Assembly (NCBI GenBank): GCA_002422725.1
Contig: DITE01000111.1
Location: 1 to 47,609, forward strand
DNA from: Bacteroidales bacterium UBA6192
GTDB taxonomy: Bacteria; Bacteroidota; Bacteroidia; Bacteroidales; F082
Length of the DNA stretch: 47,609 bases
Direction: 5' to 3'
Below the pieces are notes generated by a model. That model saw only the letters and a list, made by a program, of their open reading frames with translations, was not told the DNA's origin and did no database searches. Position numbers and translations under genes: made by a program. Below are positions 32,028 to 41,080 of this stretch, in pieces; positions within the stretch are counted from its first letter, which is position 1; every line of letters starts with the position of its first letter.

Positions 32028-32477
32028 TGTCAAGAAAAAACGTAAAAATAATTTGATTTTTCTTTGCCTCAGCAGCGCAACATCCACTTAAACAGAATAA
32101 TGCAACCAAATTGGGCTGAAAGGGCAAGCATAATGAATCCCTTCCCTTCCGCATGCGCGCAATGTTCAACCTGGTTCATTTCCCTACAGTGACAACTGAC
32201 GAGCATTGTAGTACATCGCGAATAAAAAATCAGCAACCCTAAATTATTCTAATTTTTGACGGTTCAATTCTTCTTTATCTTACCTTTACCTCACCAAAAC
32301 AAACGCTTACTCATTAATTGTCATCAGCAACATGTAAGCAGCTTATATTGTACTATTTAATAGTGAATTGAAGTATGGCCTTTAATGAAGATACCCGCGT
32401 TTTTTTGCTGGAATATTGACCTAATTCTTATTAAATGGTTAAGTAAAACAATACGGACTTAACTCTAACAGAGAAAA
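32028..32477. other. 450-base AT-rich region before the restriction operon
   Basis: No gene is seen. A perfect 13-base palindrome, ACTATTTAATAGT (32352..32364), lies 114 bases before the mod start and could be an operator. No controller (C) protein gene is present next to the operon. Confidence 0.35.
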
Positions 32478-34916
32478 ATGAACCTAACAGAAAAAGATAA
32501 AAATACTATCAAAAAGTGCTTGGACGAAGGAAAACCCATTCCTTCAATCTATCGACAAAAGCTGTTTAATACGGAAGATACTGAGTTTGTAGAGGCTACC
32601 AAAGATTACAAACTGGTTTATAAAGGAAAGGCACGTAAAGAAGACATTATTGCCAATACTCCTGCCGCTCCGCTTCAAAAAATTAGAAGCTTCAATAGCG
32701 ACAATCGATTTGAGGATGACTGGAGCAATATGCTAATTTTTGGGGATAACCTGTTGGCATTAAAAGCTATATACGAAGACCAGCAGGGACCAAACCATTA
32801 CAAGACCAAGAACAAAATAAAACTCATCTATATAGACCCGCCTTTTGCCACTAAGCAGGACTTTTTGAAAGATCGGGAAAAAGCTTACCAGGATAAAATC
32901 ATTGGGGCTCAGTTTATTGAATTTTTAAGAAAGCGATTGATAATGCTAAGAGAAATTTTAGCTGATGATGGAGCATTTTTTTTACAAATTGATTGGAAAA
33001 AAGGCCATTATGTTAAAACTATTCTTGATGAGATTTTTGGAGAACACAATTTTAGAAATGAGATTGTTTGGAAACGTAAAACTGGAACAGCCAACTCAAC
33101 TGGCAACTTTGGTGTACAAACTGATTCCTTATTCTTTTATCATAAAAGTGAAAGCGGAAAATACAAGAGGCAGTTTAAACTATCAGGAGTAAGTCAGTCT
33201 GTTATCAATAAAAAGTTTAATCTGATTGATGAAGATGGACGTAGATACTGGAGTGGCGATTTAGGGAGTCCTAACTTGCGTAAAAATCTTAAGTATAATT
33301 ACAAAGGTTATACACCGCCGGATAAAGGTTGGGCAGTAAGTTTGTCTGTTATGAAAAAAATGGACGATGAGGGTCGTTTAATCTTCCCTGAGAATAAAAA
33401 TGGAAGGATCCGCAGAAAAATGTTCCTTGATGAATGGGGCGGATTTGAAATCCAAAATTTATGGGATGATATTTCCCCTGTTCTGCCACAATCCGGAGAG
33501 CGTGAAAATTATCCGACTCAAAAGCCAGAAAAACTAGTTGAAAGGATAGTTGAAACTTGTACAAGTGAAAATGATATCATTATGGATTGCTTTGCAGGGA
33601 GCGGTACATCTGCTGCAGTTGCAGAAAAGTTGAATAGGAAATGGATTGTTTGTGATTGTGGGAAGCTATCAATTTACACAATTCAAAAGAGATTGTTTGG
33701 CCTAAATAGTCTTATTGGTTCACCTAATACAAGCACGGAAATTGAAAGTGATCGAATATTAGACTTTCGAAGCCATTCAAAATCAAATTCCAGAGGCCTT
33801 TTTCTTGTTTATGAAAAAGCTCGTGCTGGTGATTTAATAATTACAGACACTTTCCTTGAAAATCTTGCTCTATTTATTGCTAATAACCTTTCAGGAAATG
33901 CAGAAGAGGAGTTCTCACTCTCTTGCCCAGAAGAAAAGTTTAAGGTAAAACACTTGGAAATCATTGACAACGAAGATAATAGTGAGACTAAAGCAGGTGA
34001 AAAAGTAGTTAAAGTGGGTAAAATCAAATTTTTAGTCTCTTTTATTCAACCAAAAGAAAAAACGGAGAAACCCAAACCACTTAGAGCCAAGAAATTTACC
34101 CTTTATCATGCTGGCATATATGATAACCAGTTGATCCTGCATATGGATTGGGAACAATATAGACCTTTCGTGGCGCAGTTGTTTGGCGTCAGAATTAGTG
34201 AGCATAAAGTACATAGCATGAAAATTGATGGATACCTTGGAGTCAATTCGGCTTATATCTGGGACTATCCCAACCAAAAGGAGTTATTGCTTGATGTGGA
34301 ATACGTCAAAACACTTCATGAAGCACTAGGAGGCAGAGCCGGTGACAAGTTTTTTGTTATAGCTCCTATTTCGTCATTAGCTTTTATGCAAGATGAAATC
34401 CATTACGGGAACACTACATACGTTTTCTTAAAGGTCCCGCTATCTGTACTCATGGCTTTGATAAATAAAGGAGAACCCGGTGCGCTACAACAACCGGCCA
34501 GCGAGACAGATGTGAATGAAGTGATGGATGCTATTGGCTTTGACTTTATTTCTCAACCTCAGGTGATTGCCAACTACAAACGAGCTACACCGGGAAATAA
34601 AGACTTATTCAATGCCTCAGACAATGATTTTATCATTGATATTAAAGAATTCAAATCAAACACACTCGCATATGATCCAGAAGACTTTGAAAACTTTGAA
34701 ACTTTCTCAATGGTGATGGTGGACACCAACTACAATGGGGAGTATTTCAACTTAAATCAGGTTTTTTGGGCCGATAAAATTTTAGATACCGAAGCAAAAA
34801 AAGCCATTCTTCGCATTCCTGAAAAATCATTTGAAGGTGAAAAAATGATGATCATCTTCATGGATAAGTACGGCAATGAATTGAAAGTAATACGTACCAA
34901 AAACGATTTTGCATGA
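32478..34916 (+). CDS. mod: Type III-like DNA methyltransferase (Mod)
   Basis: The 812-residue protein has motif IV DPPF at 120..123 (KLIYIDPPFATKQDF), a central target-recognition region, and then motif I DCFAGSGTS at 370..378. This order makes it a beta-class amino-methyltransferase (N6-adenine or N4-cytosine) as in type III Mod subunits. An extra C-terminal half of about 400 residues is present; its end (LRIPEKSFEGEKMMIIFMDK) is typical of this Mod lineage. The Res subunit starts four bases before its stop (ATGA overlap), so they are translationally coupled. It would both protect host DNA and supply specificity to the complex. Target sequence cannot be read. DPPF instead of DPPY is accepted in the class. 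Confidence 0.9.
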   Translation: MNLTEKDKNTIKKCLDEGKPIPSIYRQKLFNTEDTEFVEATKDYKLVYKGKARKEDIIANTPAAPLQKIRSFNSDNRFEDDWSNMLIFGDNLLALKAIYEDQQGPNHYKTKNKIKLIYIDPPFATKQDFLKDREKAYQDKIIGAQFIEFLRKRLIMLREILADDGAFFLQIDWKKGHYVKTILDEIFGEHNFRNEIVWKRKTGTANSTGNFGVQTDSLFFYHKSESGKYKRQFKLSGVSQSVINKKFNLIDEDGRRYWSGDLGSPNLRKNLKYNYKGYTPPDKGWAVSLSVMKKMDDEGRLIFPENKNGRIRRKMFLDEWGGFEIQNLWDDISPVLPQSGERENYPTQKPEKLVERIVETCTSENDIIMDCFAGSGTSAAVAEKLNRKWIVCDCGKLSIYTIQKRLFGLNSLIGSPNTSTEIESDRILDFRSHSKSNSRGLFLVYEKARAGDLIITDTFLENLALFIANNLSGNAEEEFSLSCPEEKFKVKHLEIIDNEDNSETKAGEKVVKVGKIKFLVSFIQPKEKTEKPKPLRAKKFTLYHAGIYDNQLILHMDWEQYRPFVAQLFGVRISEHKVHSMKIDGYLGVNSAYIWDYPNQKELLLDVEYVKTLHEALGGRAGDKFFVIAPISSLAFMQDEIHYGNTTYVFLKVPLSVLMALINKGEPGALQQPASETDVNEVMDAIGFDFISQPQVIANYKRATPGNKDLFNASDNDFIIDIKEFKSNTLAYDPEDFENFETFSMVMVDTNYNGEYFNLNQVFWADKILDTEAKKAILRIPEKSFEGEKMMIIFMDKYGNELKVIRTKNDFA

Positions 34917-37519
34917 GCCTTCAATATAAACAAGACGATTTTATTCTAAAGGTCAATGATTTTTCAGATCAGACTAATGCCATTGTCGGTAAGTATGAAG
35001 CTTATCTGGATGCCATCACCACAGCAGACTTTGAGCATGTGAGAGAAGCTATTCGCAGAGTATTACGTTTTCTAGTTACAGATCAATTCAAAAACACAGG
35101 TGAATTGGCCGAGGAAAACTGGAACTGCAGTACCAAACTACAATTGAAATACAGCGCACTGGAGCAGTACCTCCTGAATATTCAGATTAAAGATAAAAAG
35201 GCTGCAAGCATTGATCTGGCTACAGGAACAGGTAAAAGCTGGGTCATTTACGGAGTAGCTCAATTGGCACTTGCAGAGGGCTTGGTAGACAAGGTATTAG
35301 TTCTATGTCCCTCACTTACGATTGAAGAAGAACTCAAAAAAAAGTTTGAACAGTTAGCTGGCAGTCAGACCAATCAACAAATCCTGAAAGAATTAAGAGC
35401 AGTACATCCTTCACCTAGTATTAAGAATGCTAACGTTCCTATTTTAAGCGGAGATATCTGCGTAGAGAATATCCATGCGGTATACCAGCGCACTGGTTCT
35501 TCTATTCAGGACAGTTTTTCAGGCAAAGGACAAAGAACGCTGGTAATCAGTGATGAAGCACATCACATCTACAGTCCTGATGAAGCCGCTACCAAAAAGT
35601 GGTTTGATTTTATTATTAATCCTGATTATGATTTTGCTTATCATATTGGTGTCACAGGAACCCCTTACATTGGCAATGATTATTTCCATGATGTAATCTA
35701 TCGATATGGGATAAAACAGGCAATGGAAGACGGTGTAATCAAAAAGATTGACTACAAACTTGAAGAGGCTGATCAAAATAAAGGATGGGATGAAACCTGG
35801 CACAATCACAACGAAAATACCAAATATTACATCGATAAATTAAGACCTCTGACTATTGTAGTTGTAGATCGCATTTACAGGACTGTTGAAATATGGAAAG
35901 AACTTTCTGAATTTATAGCAAAGAAAGAGGGACTAAGTTTTGAAGAAGCTTCAAAAAAGGTAATCTGGGTTGTATCCGGAATTCCTTCGAATAAGCATGA
36001 AAAGGGCATTATCGAATCAATTATTGATAACCCTGAGAAAGTGAGAAAAGAGAATTTGTCAATTCTCAAAACAGTGGATGAACCGGATAATCCGGTGCAA
36101 TGGATCATTTCTGTTGCTATGTTAACTGAAGGATGGGATGTTAAAAACGTGTTTCAGATTGTTCCTCATGAACAGAAAGCATTCAATTCCAAACTGCTCA
36201 TTGCACAAGTGTTGGGCAGAGGACTCAGGATTCCAACAGGAGTTGAACAACCGGTTTACGTCCGAGTCAACAACCATGAAAAATGGTCACTGGAAATCAA
36301 AGACCTATATGAAGATGTTTTAGAACTTGAGAACCGGATCAGCTACGGCTATTCTGAGAATCGAAAACAATATGACTTTCCACTTTACAACCTGGATTAC
36401 ATTGCCGACCAAAAAACTGTTGGTAGCGATAAGCAGCCTTCTTCAAAGGAACCCCATATAGAAAAACTTAGTCCACAGAATAAAGAAAAACGAACTTATA
36501 GTGAATATTCTGAATCAGGAGTTATTAGTTTTAATATTGAAATTAATGATAATGAGCCCATTGAGGCAGCTGCCAGACAAATCAAACTTTTTCTAAAAGA
36601 TAAAGATCCTGAAATATCAAGTGAATGGCCCATAAAGCGAATTCAAGAATTCTTGCGCACTAAGTTAGAGTCACTAGATAACGACTCGTCTTTTGTCAGT
36701 CGCGAGAATCTTTCAACATTCAAACAGGCTTTTGGCCCCATGTTTAGAGAAGCAGGAAAGCAGGTAGTTCGATTAATCCTAAAAGCAAACAATACAAAAG
36801 AAATTAGACTGAATGGTCTACCGAAACAATCCTTTTCAGAAAGTAGCATTAAACGCAATGGGTATCTTTTCTATTCAAAAGAAGGATTGAATGAACTTAA
36901 TAAAGAAGAGTTCGCTATTTTAAAAGACTACCTTGCAGACAAAGAGAATTTCAATGCAGTACGTGAATCCATAGCAAAATATGGTGGGAAGGTTGAGGAA
37001 ATTAACTTTCTAAAGGACAACTTAATTGAGGTTCCAGATAAAAACTTAAAAACCGTCCAATACATAGTCTATGTATCATTTGAGCCAGAACAACTGTTTT
37101 TAAAGGCCTTACAAGTAAACATTGATCTCATTGACTCATTCCTTAAGTCACCAGATAAAGGTTTCTATTCATTTCCTTATTCTTACAAACCAGCAGAATC
37201 AGGTTCAAGTCACGTAAAGCGTGATAACTTTAATCCAGATTTTTTCCTCAAGCTCAGCGGGAAGAATACAATCTTGGTTGTAGAGATAAAATCAGATGGT
37301 GACAGCCACCCTAAAAACAGAGCCAAATACAGGGATGCTCTAGTGCATTTTAAAGAATTGAATAAAAAGCTGAAGGACAAAGATTTGGATTGGACTTATT
37401 ACTTTTTTTTCCTTTCACCGGATAATTATACGGATTTCTTTCAGGCAATTAGAGAAAAGAGGTTAAACTGGAAATCTGAACTAATGCAAATAATAGATGA
37501 AATAAATAATCCATTTTAA
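34913..37519 (+). CDS. res: Type III-like restriction helicase-nuclease (Res)
   Basis: This 868-residue SF2 translocase has Walker A ATGTGKS at 103..109, DEAH at 214..217 (VISDEAHHIYSP) and motif VI-like QVLGRGLRIPTG. The C-terminal PD-(D/E)xK nuclease has D776 in FNPDFFLKLSGK and E791-I-K793 in VVEIKSD. Together with Mod it would cleave unmethylated foreign DNA after ATP-driven sliding or translocation. It overlaps mod by four bases, and the TcmP gene starts two bases after its stop, which places TcmP in the same transcript. Length is a little under classical Res (about 970). Confidence 0.9.
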   Translation: MSLQYKQDDFILKVNDFSDQTNAIVGKYEAYLDAITTADFEHVREAIRRVLRFLVTDQFKNTGELAEENWNCSTKLQLKYSALEQYLLNIQIKDKKAASIDLATGTGKSWVIYGVAQLALAEGLVDKVLVLCPSLTIEEELKKKFEQLAGSQTNQQILKELRAVHPSPSIKNANVPILSGDICVENIHAVYQRTGSSIQDSFSGKGQRTLVISDEAHHIYSPDEAATKKWFDFIINPDYDFAYHIGVTGTPYIGNDYFHDVIYRYGIKQAMEDGVIKKIDYKLEEADQNKGWDETWHNHNENTKYYIDKLRPLTIVVVDRIYRTVEIWKELSEFIAKKEGLSFEEASKKVIWVVSGIPSNKHEKGIIESIIDNPEKVRKENLSILKTVDEPDNPVQWIISVAMLTEGWDVKNVFQIVPHEQKAFNSKLLIAQVLGRGLRIPTGVEQPVYVRVNNHEKWSLEIKDLYEDVLELENRISYGYSENRKQYDFPLYNLDYIADQKTVGSDKQPSSKEPHIEKLSPQNKEKRTYSEYSESGVISFNIEINDNEPIEAAARQIKLFLKDKDPEISSEWPIKRIQEFLRTKLESLDNDSSFVSRENLSTFKQAFGPMFREAGKQVVRLILKANNTKEIRLNGLPKQSFSESSIKRNGYLFYSKEGLNELNKEEFAILKDYLADKENFNAVRESIAKYGGKVEEINFLKDNLIEVPDKNLKTVQYIVYVSFEPEQLFLKALQVNIDLIDSFLKSPDKGFYSFPYSYKPAESGSSHVKRDNFNPDFFLKLSGKNTILVVEIKSDGDSHPKNRAKYRDALVHFKELNKKLKDKDLDWTYYFFFLSPDNYTDFFQAIREKRLNWKSELMQIIDEINNPF

Positions 37520-37521
37520 AT

Positions 37522-38361
37522 ATGAATAGTTTTGGAGGAAAATGGACAATTGATAAAATCGAGGTTTTTATTAGATACCTAAAAGCATATATGCAAATAC
37601 TGAAAAAGTATCCGAATTGGCCCTTGCTATATTTTGATGGCTTTGCAGGTTCAGGTGAAATCCAAACAAATGAGGATGAAGTAAATTTGATGGAAGGCGT
37701 TGCATGCAGAGTTCTTAAACTAACTGAACCACGCGCCTTTGATTTATTCTATTTTGTTGAAAAAGATTTGGACAAAGCCTCTAAACTTAAAGCAATTATT
37801 GACATTCAGTTCCCAAACATACAAAATAAATTTGTTTCTTGGGGCGACTGTAATGATAAGTTATTGAGCCTTGCAGCTTTCTTACGAAAGAATGAAAATA
37901 GAAACTATCGAGGCATAGTTTTTATAGACCCCTATGGTATGCAAGTTAATTGGGAATCAATTGAAGCGTTAAAAGGTTTTCATTTAGATCTTTGGATACT
38001 TGTGCCTACAGGATCTGCTGTGAATAGATTATTATGCCGAAAAAAAATCTCCCCTGAAAATTGGTTTAAGAGTTTAGGCTTATTTTTTGGGGTTTCTCCT
38101 GATGACATAAAAGATCGGTTTTATAAGCCAAGTAAGCAGCTTAATCTTTTTGAGGAAAGTGAGTTAAGAAAAATAGATCGGGCTGTTGATGAGGCCGCTA
38201 TGCTTTATAAGGAAAGGTTAAAAACTGTATTTAAATATGTATCAAATCCTCTAGAGTTAAGAAATTCTAAAAATAATATCATTTTTCACTTTTTCATGGC
38301 ATCAAATGTTGAAGTGGCAATGAAAATTGCAAACGACATTGTAAAAACATCAAACAGATAA
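37522..38361 (+). CDS. tcmP: Three-Cys-motif partner protein TcmP
   Basis: The 279-residue protein has a Rossmann-like, methyltransferase-shaped core: YFDGFAGSGEIQTN (37..50) as a motif I-type loop, FYFVEKDLDKASKL as a motif II-type acid, and GIVFIDPYGMQVNW (D136-P137-Y138). It matches the TcmP family, known for lying beside genes of the three-Cys-motif (Gp37/Gp68, DUF5131) family, and such a gene follows here after four bases. Family function is not established; the pair is recurrent on mobile elements. Its position two bases after res suggests it travels and is expressed with the restriction system. Confidence 0.8.
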   Translation: MNSFGGKWTIDKIEVFIRYLKAYMQILKKYPNWPLLYFDGFAGSGEIQTNEDEVNLMEGVACRVLKLTEPRAFDLFYFVEKDLDKASKLKAIIDIQFPNIQNKFVSWGDCNDKLLSLAAFLRKNENRNYRGIVFIDPYGMQVNWESIEALKGFHLDLWILVPTGSAVNRLLCRKKISPENWFKSLGLFFGVSPDDIKDRFYKPSKQLNLFEESELRKIDRAVDEAAMLYKERLKTVFKYVSNPLELRNSKNNIIFHFFMASNVEVAMKIANDIVKTSNR

Positions 38362-38365
38362 TATT

Positions 38366-39070
38366 ATGGCACAATCAAATATTGAATGGACAGAAGTAAC
38401 CTGGAACCCGGCCACAGGCTGCACCAAGGTTTCTGAGGGCTGTAAAAATTGTTATGCGGAGCGCATGGCATTCAGGCTTCACGCCATGGGCACAGAGAAA
38501 TACAAGAACGCATTCAGGCTAAGCCTTCATCCTGATTTGCTCGAAGAACCAAAAAACTGGAAAACAGCCCGCACCATTTTTGTCAACTCCATGAGCGATT
38601 TGTTCCATGAGCAAATACCTTTAAATTTTATCCAGCAGGTTTTTCAAACCATGAACGAATGCCCTCAGCACACTTTTCAGGTGCTTACCAAACGGCCTGA
38701 GAAACTTTTTGAATACGACGATCAATTCAATTGGACAAAGAACATTTGGATGGGAGTCACCGTCGAAAGCAAACTGCATGTTAACCGAATTGAAGCCCTT
38801 CGGCACAGCAGCGCAAAAACGAAGTTCCTTTCAATCGAACCACTGCTCACAGAAATGCCATACCTAAACCTTTCGGGTATTGACTGGGTGATCGTAGGCG
38901 GCGAATCAGGACCGGGAGCCCGGCCAATGAAGCCTGAATGGGTGGTAAGCATCAAGGAAATGTGTCTGCAGCAAGGCGTTGCGTTTTTCTTCAAACAATG
39001 GGGCGGCAAAAACAAAAAGAAAGCCGGAAGGGTGCTCGAAGGCAAGGTTTGGGATGAGATGCCGGGGTAA
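38366..39070 (+). CDS. Three-Cys-motif protein (phage Gp37/Gp68, DUF5131 family)
   Basis: The 234-residue protein opens with WNPATGCTKVSEGCKNCYAE, giving C19-x6-C26-x2-C29. This is the defining Cys triad, which resembles an iron-sulfur or radical-SAM-like ligand set. Further family phrases are ARTIFVNSMSDLFHE, FQVLTKRPEKL, NIWMGVTVES and IDWVIVGGESGPGARPM. The activity is unproven; an Fe-S enzyme acting on nucleic acid has been supposed. It is the partner of TcmP directly upstream. Its coding sequence looks more GC-rich than the AT-rich mod-res-tcmP block, which hints at a separate origin of this last gene. Confidence 0.85.
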   Translation: MAQSNIEWTEVTWNPATGCTKVSEGCKNCYAERMAFRLHAMGTEKYKNAFRLSLHPDLLEEPKNWKTARTIFVNSMSDLFHEQIPLNFIQQVFQTMNECPQHTFQVLTKRPEKLFEYDDQFNWTKNIWMGVTVESKLHVNRIEALRHSSAKTKFLSIEPLLTEMPYLNLSGIDWVIVGGESGPGARPMKPEWVVSIKEMCLQQGVAFFFKQWGGKNKKKAGRVLEGKVWDEMPG

Positions 39071-39090
39071 AGTGTTAAAACAGCGATTTT

Positions 39091-39435
39091 ATGAAAAATT
39101 ACATCTTTAACCACTATTCAGAAAACTTTCTTCGAATGTCATTTCCTGCTGCTTCAGCTCCTGCTGAACAAGTCATCCCCCAAGTTATCCCCCAAGTTAC
39201 CACCCAAGTCGAAGCATTACTTTTAGTGATGAATAGGGAACTCTCAAGGACTGAAATTCAGGAGAAATTGAAATTGACAGATAAAAAGAATTTTAAAGAA
39301 AACTACTTAAAACCTGCACTAGAACAGGATCTTATAGTAATGACAATTCCTGATAAACCTAAAAGCAGTTTACAGAAATACCGGCTTACGACTAAAGGAA
39401 AAACATTGAAGATGCAAAAACCAGACAATCAATAA
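39091..39435 (+). CDS. Winged-helix protein resembling the C-terminal domain of AlbA_2/Fic-like proteins
   Basis: The 114-residue protein has a repeat-like linker (VIPQVIPQVTTQVEALLLVM) and then a winged helix (SRTEIQEKLKLTDKKNFKEN, YLKPALEQDLIVMTIPDKPK, LQKYRLTTKG). This combination normally forms the C-terminus of larger AlbA_2-ATPase or Fic-type proteins, with PQV repeats before the domain. Here the large N-terminal part is missing, so it is either a stand-alone DNA-binding protein or the stub of a deleted gene. An AlbA_2-type N-terminal scrap lies downstream at 39636..39776, in the wrong order to be the same gene. It follows the three-Cys gene by 20 bases. Confidence 0.6.
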   Translation: MKNYIFNHYSENFLRMSFPAASAPAEQVIPQVIPQVTTQVEALLLVMNRELSRTEIQEKLKLTDKKNFKENYLKPALEQDLIVMTIPDKPKSSLQKYRLTTKGKTLKMQKPDNQ

Positions 39436-39635
39436 AATATGCCTCCCAACCCGCTCATTTTTTCCTCAAACAACCTAAAAATCATTGATCCAGATTTTTG
39501 GCTGAGTGAGGGGGAGTATAATTGTATAAAGATGGAGGAGTAAATGGATATGAAGTTAATTAAGAGAATAATCTTAAGATATTCAATGTAGATAATTTGG
39601 CAGAACGATAAAACAACATTCAATAAGTTGAAAGA

Positions 39636-39776
39636 ATGACTGAAAATCAATATTTGGACATAAAATCAATCAGGATCGTTCAGGGCAAAACAGCCAATTG
39701 GAGCGGGCTGGTTAAAGTAAAAAAATGGACCCGGTACGCTATCAACACAGAATTACCAAAAAGAGAGGAGATATAA
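39636..39776 (+). pseudogene. AlbA_2-domain gene, N-terminal remnant
   Basis: A 46-codon frame starts MTENQYLDIKSIRIVQGKTA, which closely follows the conserved opening of Bacteroidetes AlbA_2 ATP-binding proteins (ENQYLDxKSLRVVTGKTADW). After NWSGLVK the similarity stops and the frame ends soon. The surrounding region 39436..39929 (494 bases) holds no intact gene apart from tiny frames at 39439..39543 and 39783..39926. I read it as debris of a deleted gene. Confidence 0.55.
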
Positions 39777-39782
39777 CGTCCT

Positions 39783-39926
39783 ATGCTGAATGTTTTAAAT
39801 ATACGCATTGATTTACAAGTGTTTATATCAACGGATATACTCCTTAAAAAACAATCATTTGTTGATGGAATGTTGATAAAAATCGGCAATAAGAATGAGT
39901 ATAATGAAAGATTAAACAACGCTTAA
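39783..39926 (+). CDS. Possible 47-residue protein before the glycosylase-like gene
   Basis: An ATG frame of 47 codons begins MLNVLNIRIDLQVFIST and ends three bases before the ATG at 39930, the spacing of a coupled operon. I recognise no family. It could be a genuine small partner, more gene debris, or chance. Confidence 0.25.
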   Translation: MLNVLNIRIDLQVFISTDILLKKQSFVDGMLIKIGNKNEYNERLNNA

Positions 39927-39929
39927 CAA

Positions 39930-40841
39930 ATGAAAAAACAAGTAAATCTATCGGAATACATCCATGATGAAATGGATTTGTTTTTTGTGGCACTCAATGC
40001 GCCGGAGGAATCAAACAACAATGGCCATTGGTTTAGCCGAAACCTTAGCTTCTGGAATGTGCTTTTTGATGCCGGTATTATAACCGAGCAAATTACCGAT
40101 GCATTGAAGGGTGATCTAAAGGTGTTTGGCAGCAACGCAATCAATTACAACAAATGGATCATTGGAGTTACTGATTTGAATCGCGATGTGGTACAAACCA
40201 ACAGCAATGCTGTATTAACCAGCATTGAGCAAGTTCAGCGCATTTTCGAAATCCTGGATGCTAAAAAGGTGAAAAGACTTGTTCTGATGCATTCAAAAGT
40301 TGCATCCGAATTTGAAGAAGCGAACCTGATCAAAAGAAACTTCGAAAATGGCGCAAATGTTTATGGCAAAGTAGGTCAATACAAGGATACTGAAGTTTTC
40401 CAGGTTCCGTTTCATAATGCAAGTATCCCAAACAAAGAAGCTTTCTATCGTTTGTTGATTGAAGAAGCTGTGGCAGACAATGTTCCAGATTCCAAAACAA
40501 CAAGCCATCTGTCTGCAACATCAGAAGGCTCATCTGATAATACTTACACAAAAGTTTCATTTGTACTCCCTGATTCAGGTAATTCGATAACCGAAAATGA
40601 TATTTCCAATGCCACATTGAGGGTCACAGTTGCATCCAAAGGTTATTTTCCTTCACGAGATTCGGTAATAGAAATAGTTTTTGAAAACAAAACCTATCAG
40701 GTGAAATATACTAAGCGTGGCAATCGCTCCGATCTCCTAAAATTGGGCAGAGACTTAATTTCCAAAATTGGCCTTAAACCATATGGCAAAGTGAAAATCA
40801 CAAAAATTGGAACCAATAAATATAAGATTACGAGCACATAA
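39930..40841 (+). CDS. Uracil-DNA-glycosylase-like (Mug/UDG superfamily) protein with an extra C-terminal domain
   Basis: In this 303-residue protein, residues 16..160 look like the UDG fold. LFFVALNAPEESNNNGHWFS (17..36) corresponds to the Mug-type active-site loop and nearby GH element. SFWNVLFDAGII follows, then IGVTDLN, and RLVLMHSKVASEF lies where the second catalytic loop (H/N-P-S type) is expected. After residue 190 a separate basic domain follows (DISNATLRVTVASKG, then KPYGKVKITKIGTNKYKI). It may excise a damaged or modified base. It sits between the type III system and McrBC. A housekeeping repair role is the alternative. The family call is moderate, since the canonical GINPG motif is only loosely kept. 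Confidence 0.6.
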   Translation: MKKQVNLSEYIHDEMDLFFVALNAPEESNNNGHWFSRNLSFWNVLFDAGIITEQITDALKGDLKVFGSNAINYNKWIIGVTDLNRDVVQTNSNAVLTSIEQVQRIFEILDAKKVKRLVLMHSKVASEFEEANLIKRNFENGANVYGKVGQYKDTEVFQVPFHNASIPNKEAFYRLLIEEAVADNVPDSKTTSHLSATSEGSSDNTYTKVSFVLPDSGNSITENDISNATLRVTVASKGYFPSRDSVIEIVFENKTYQVKYTKRGNRSDLLKLGRDLISKIGLKPYGKVKITKIGTNKYKITST

Positions 40842-41080
40842 TCATTCGCTTTTCATTCAATAGTAATTGTTGACAAAAAACAGATATTAGGGTGCTAATT
40901 GATAATTAAATGATTAACAAATCAGGTAAAAATAAAAAAACAAACCAGGATCAAGGAGACCCGCTTGAAAGAATGGGATGAAATTCTTGCCACTTTTGCA
41001 TATACTTGTAATGAACATATACAATCGTTTCATGAATCATTTTTTTAGAACCGGTTCAATCTAGCAACAAGCAATCAAAC

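Noticed and set aside
39439..39543. 34-codon frame (MPPNPLIFSSNNL) after the winged-helix gene
   Set aside because: It is short, unlike any family and inside a region of gene debris, with no supporting signal.
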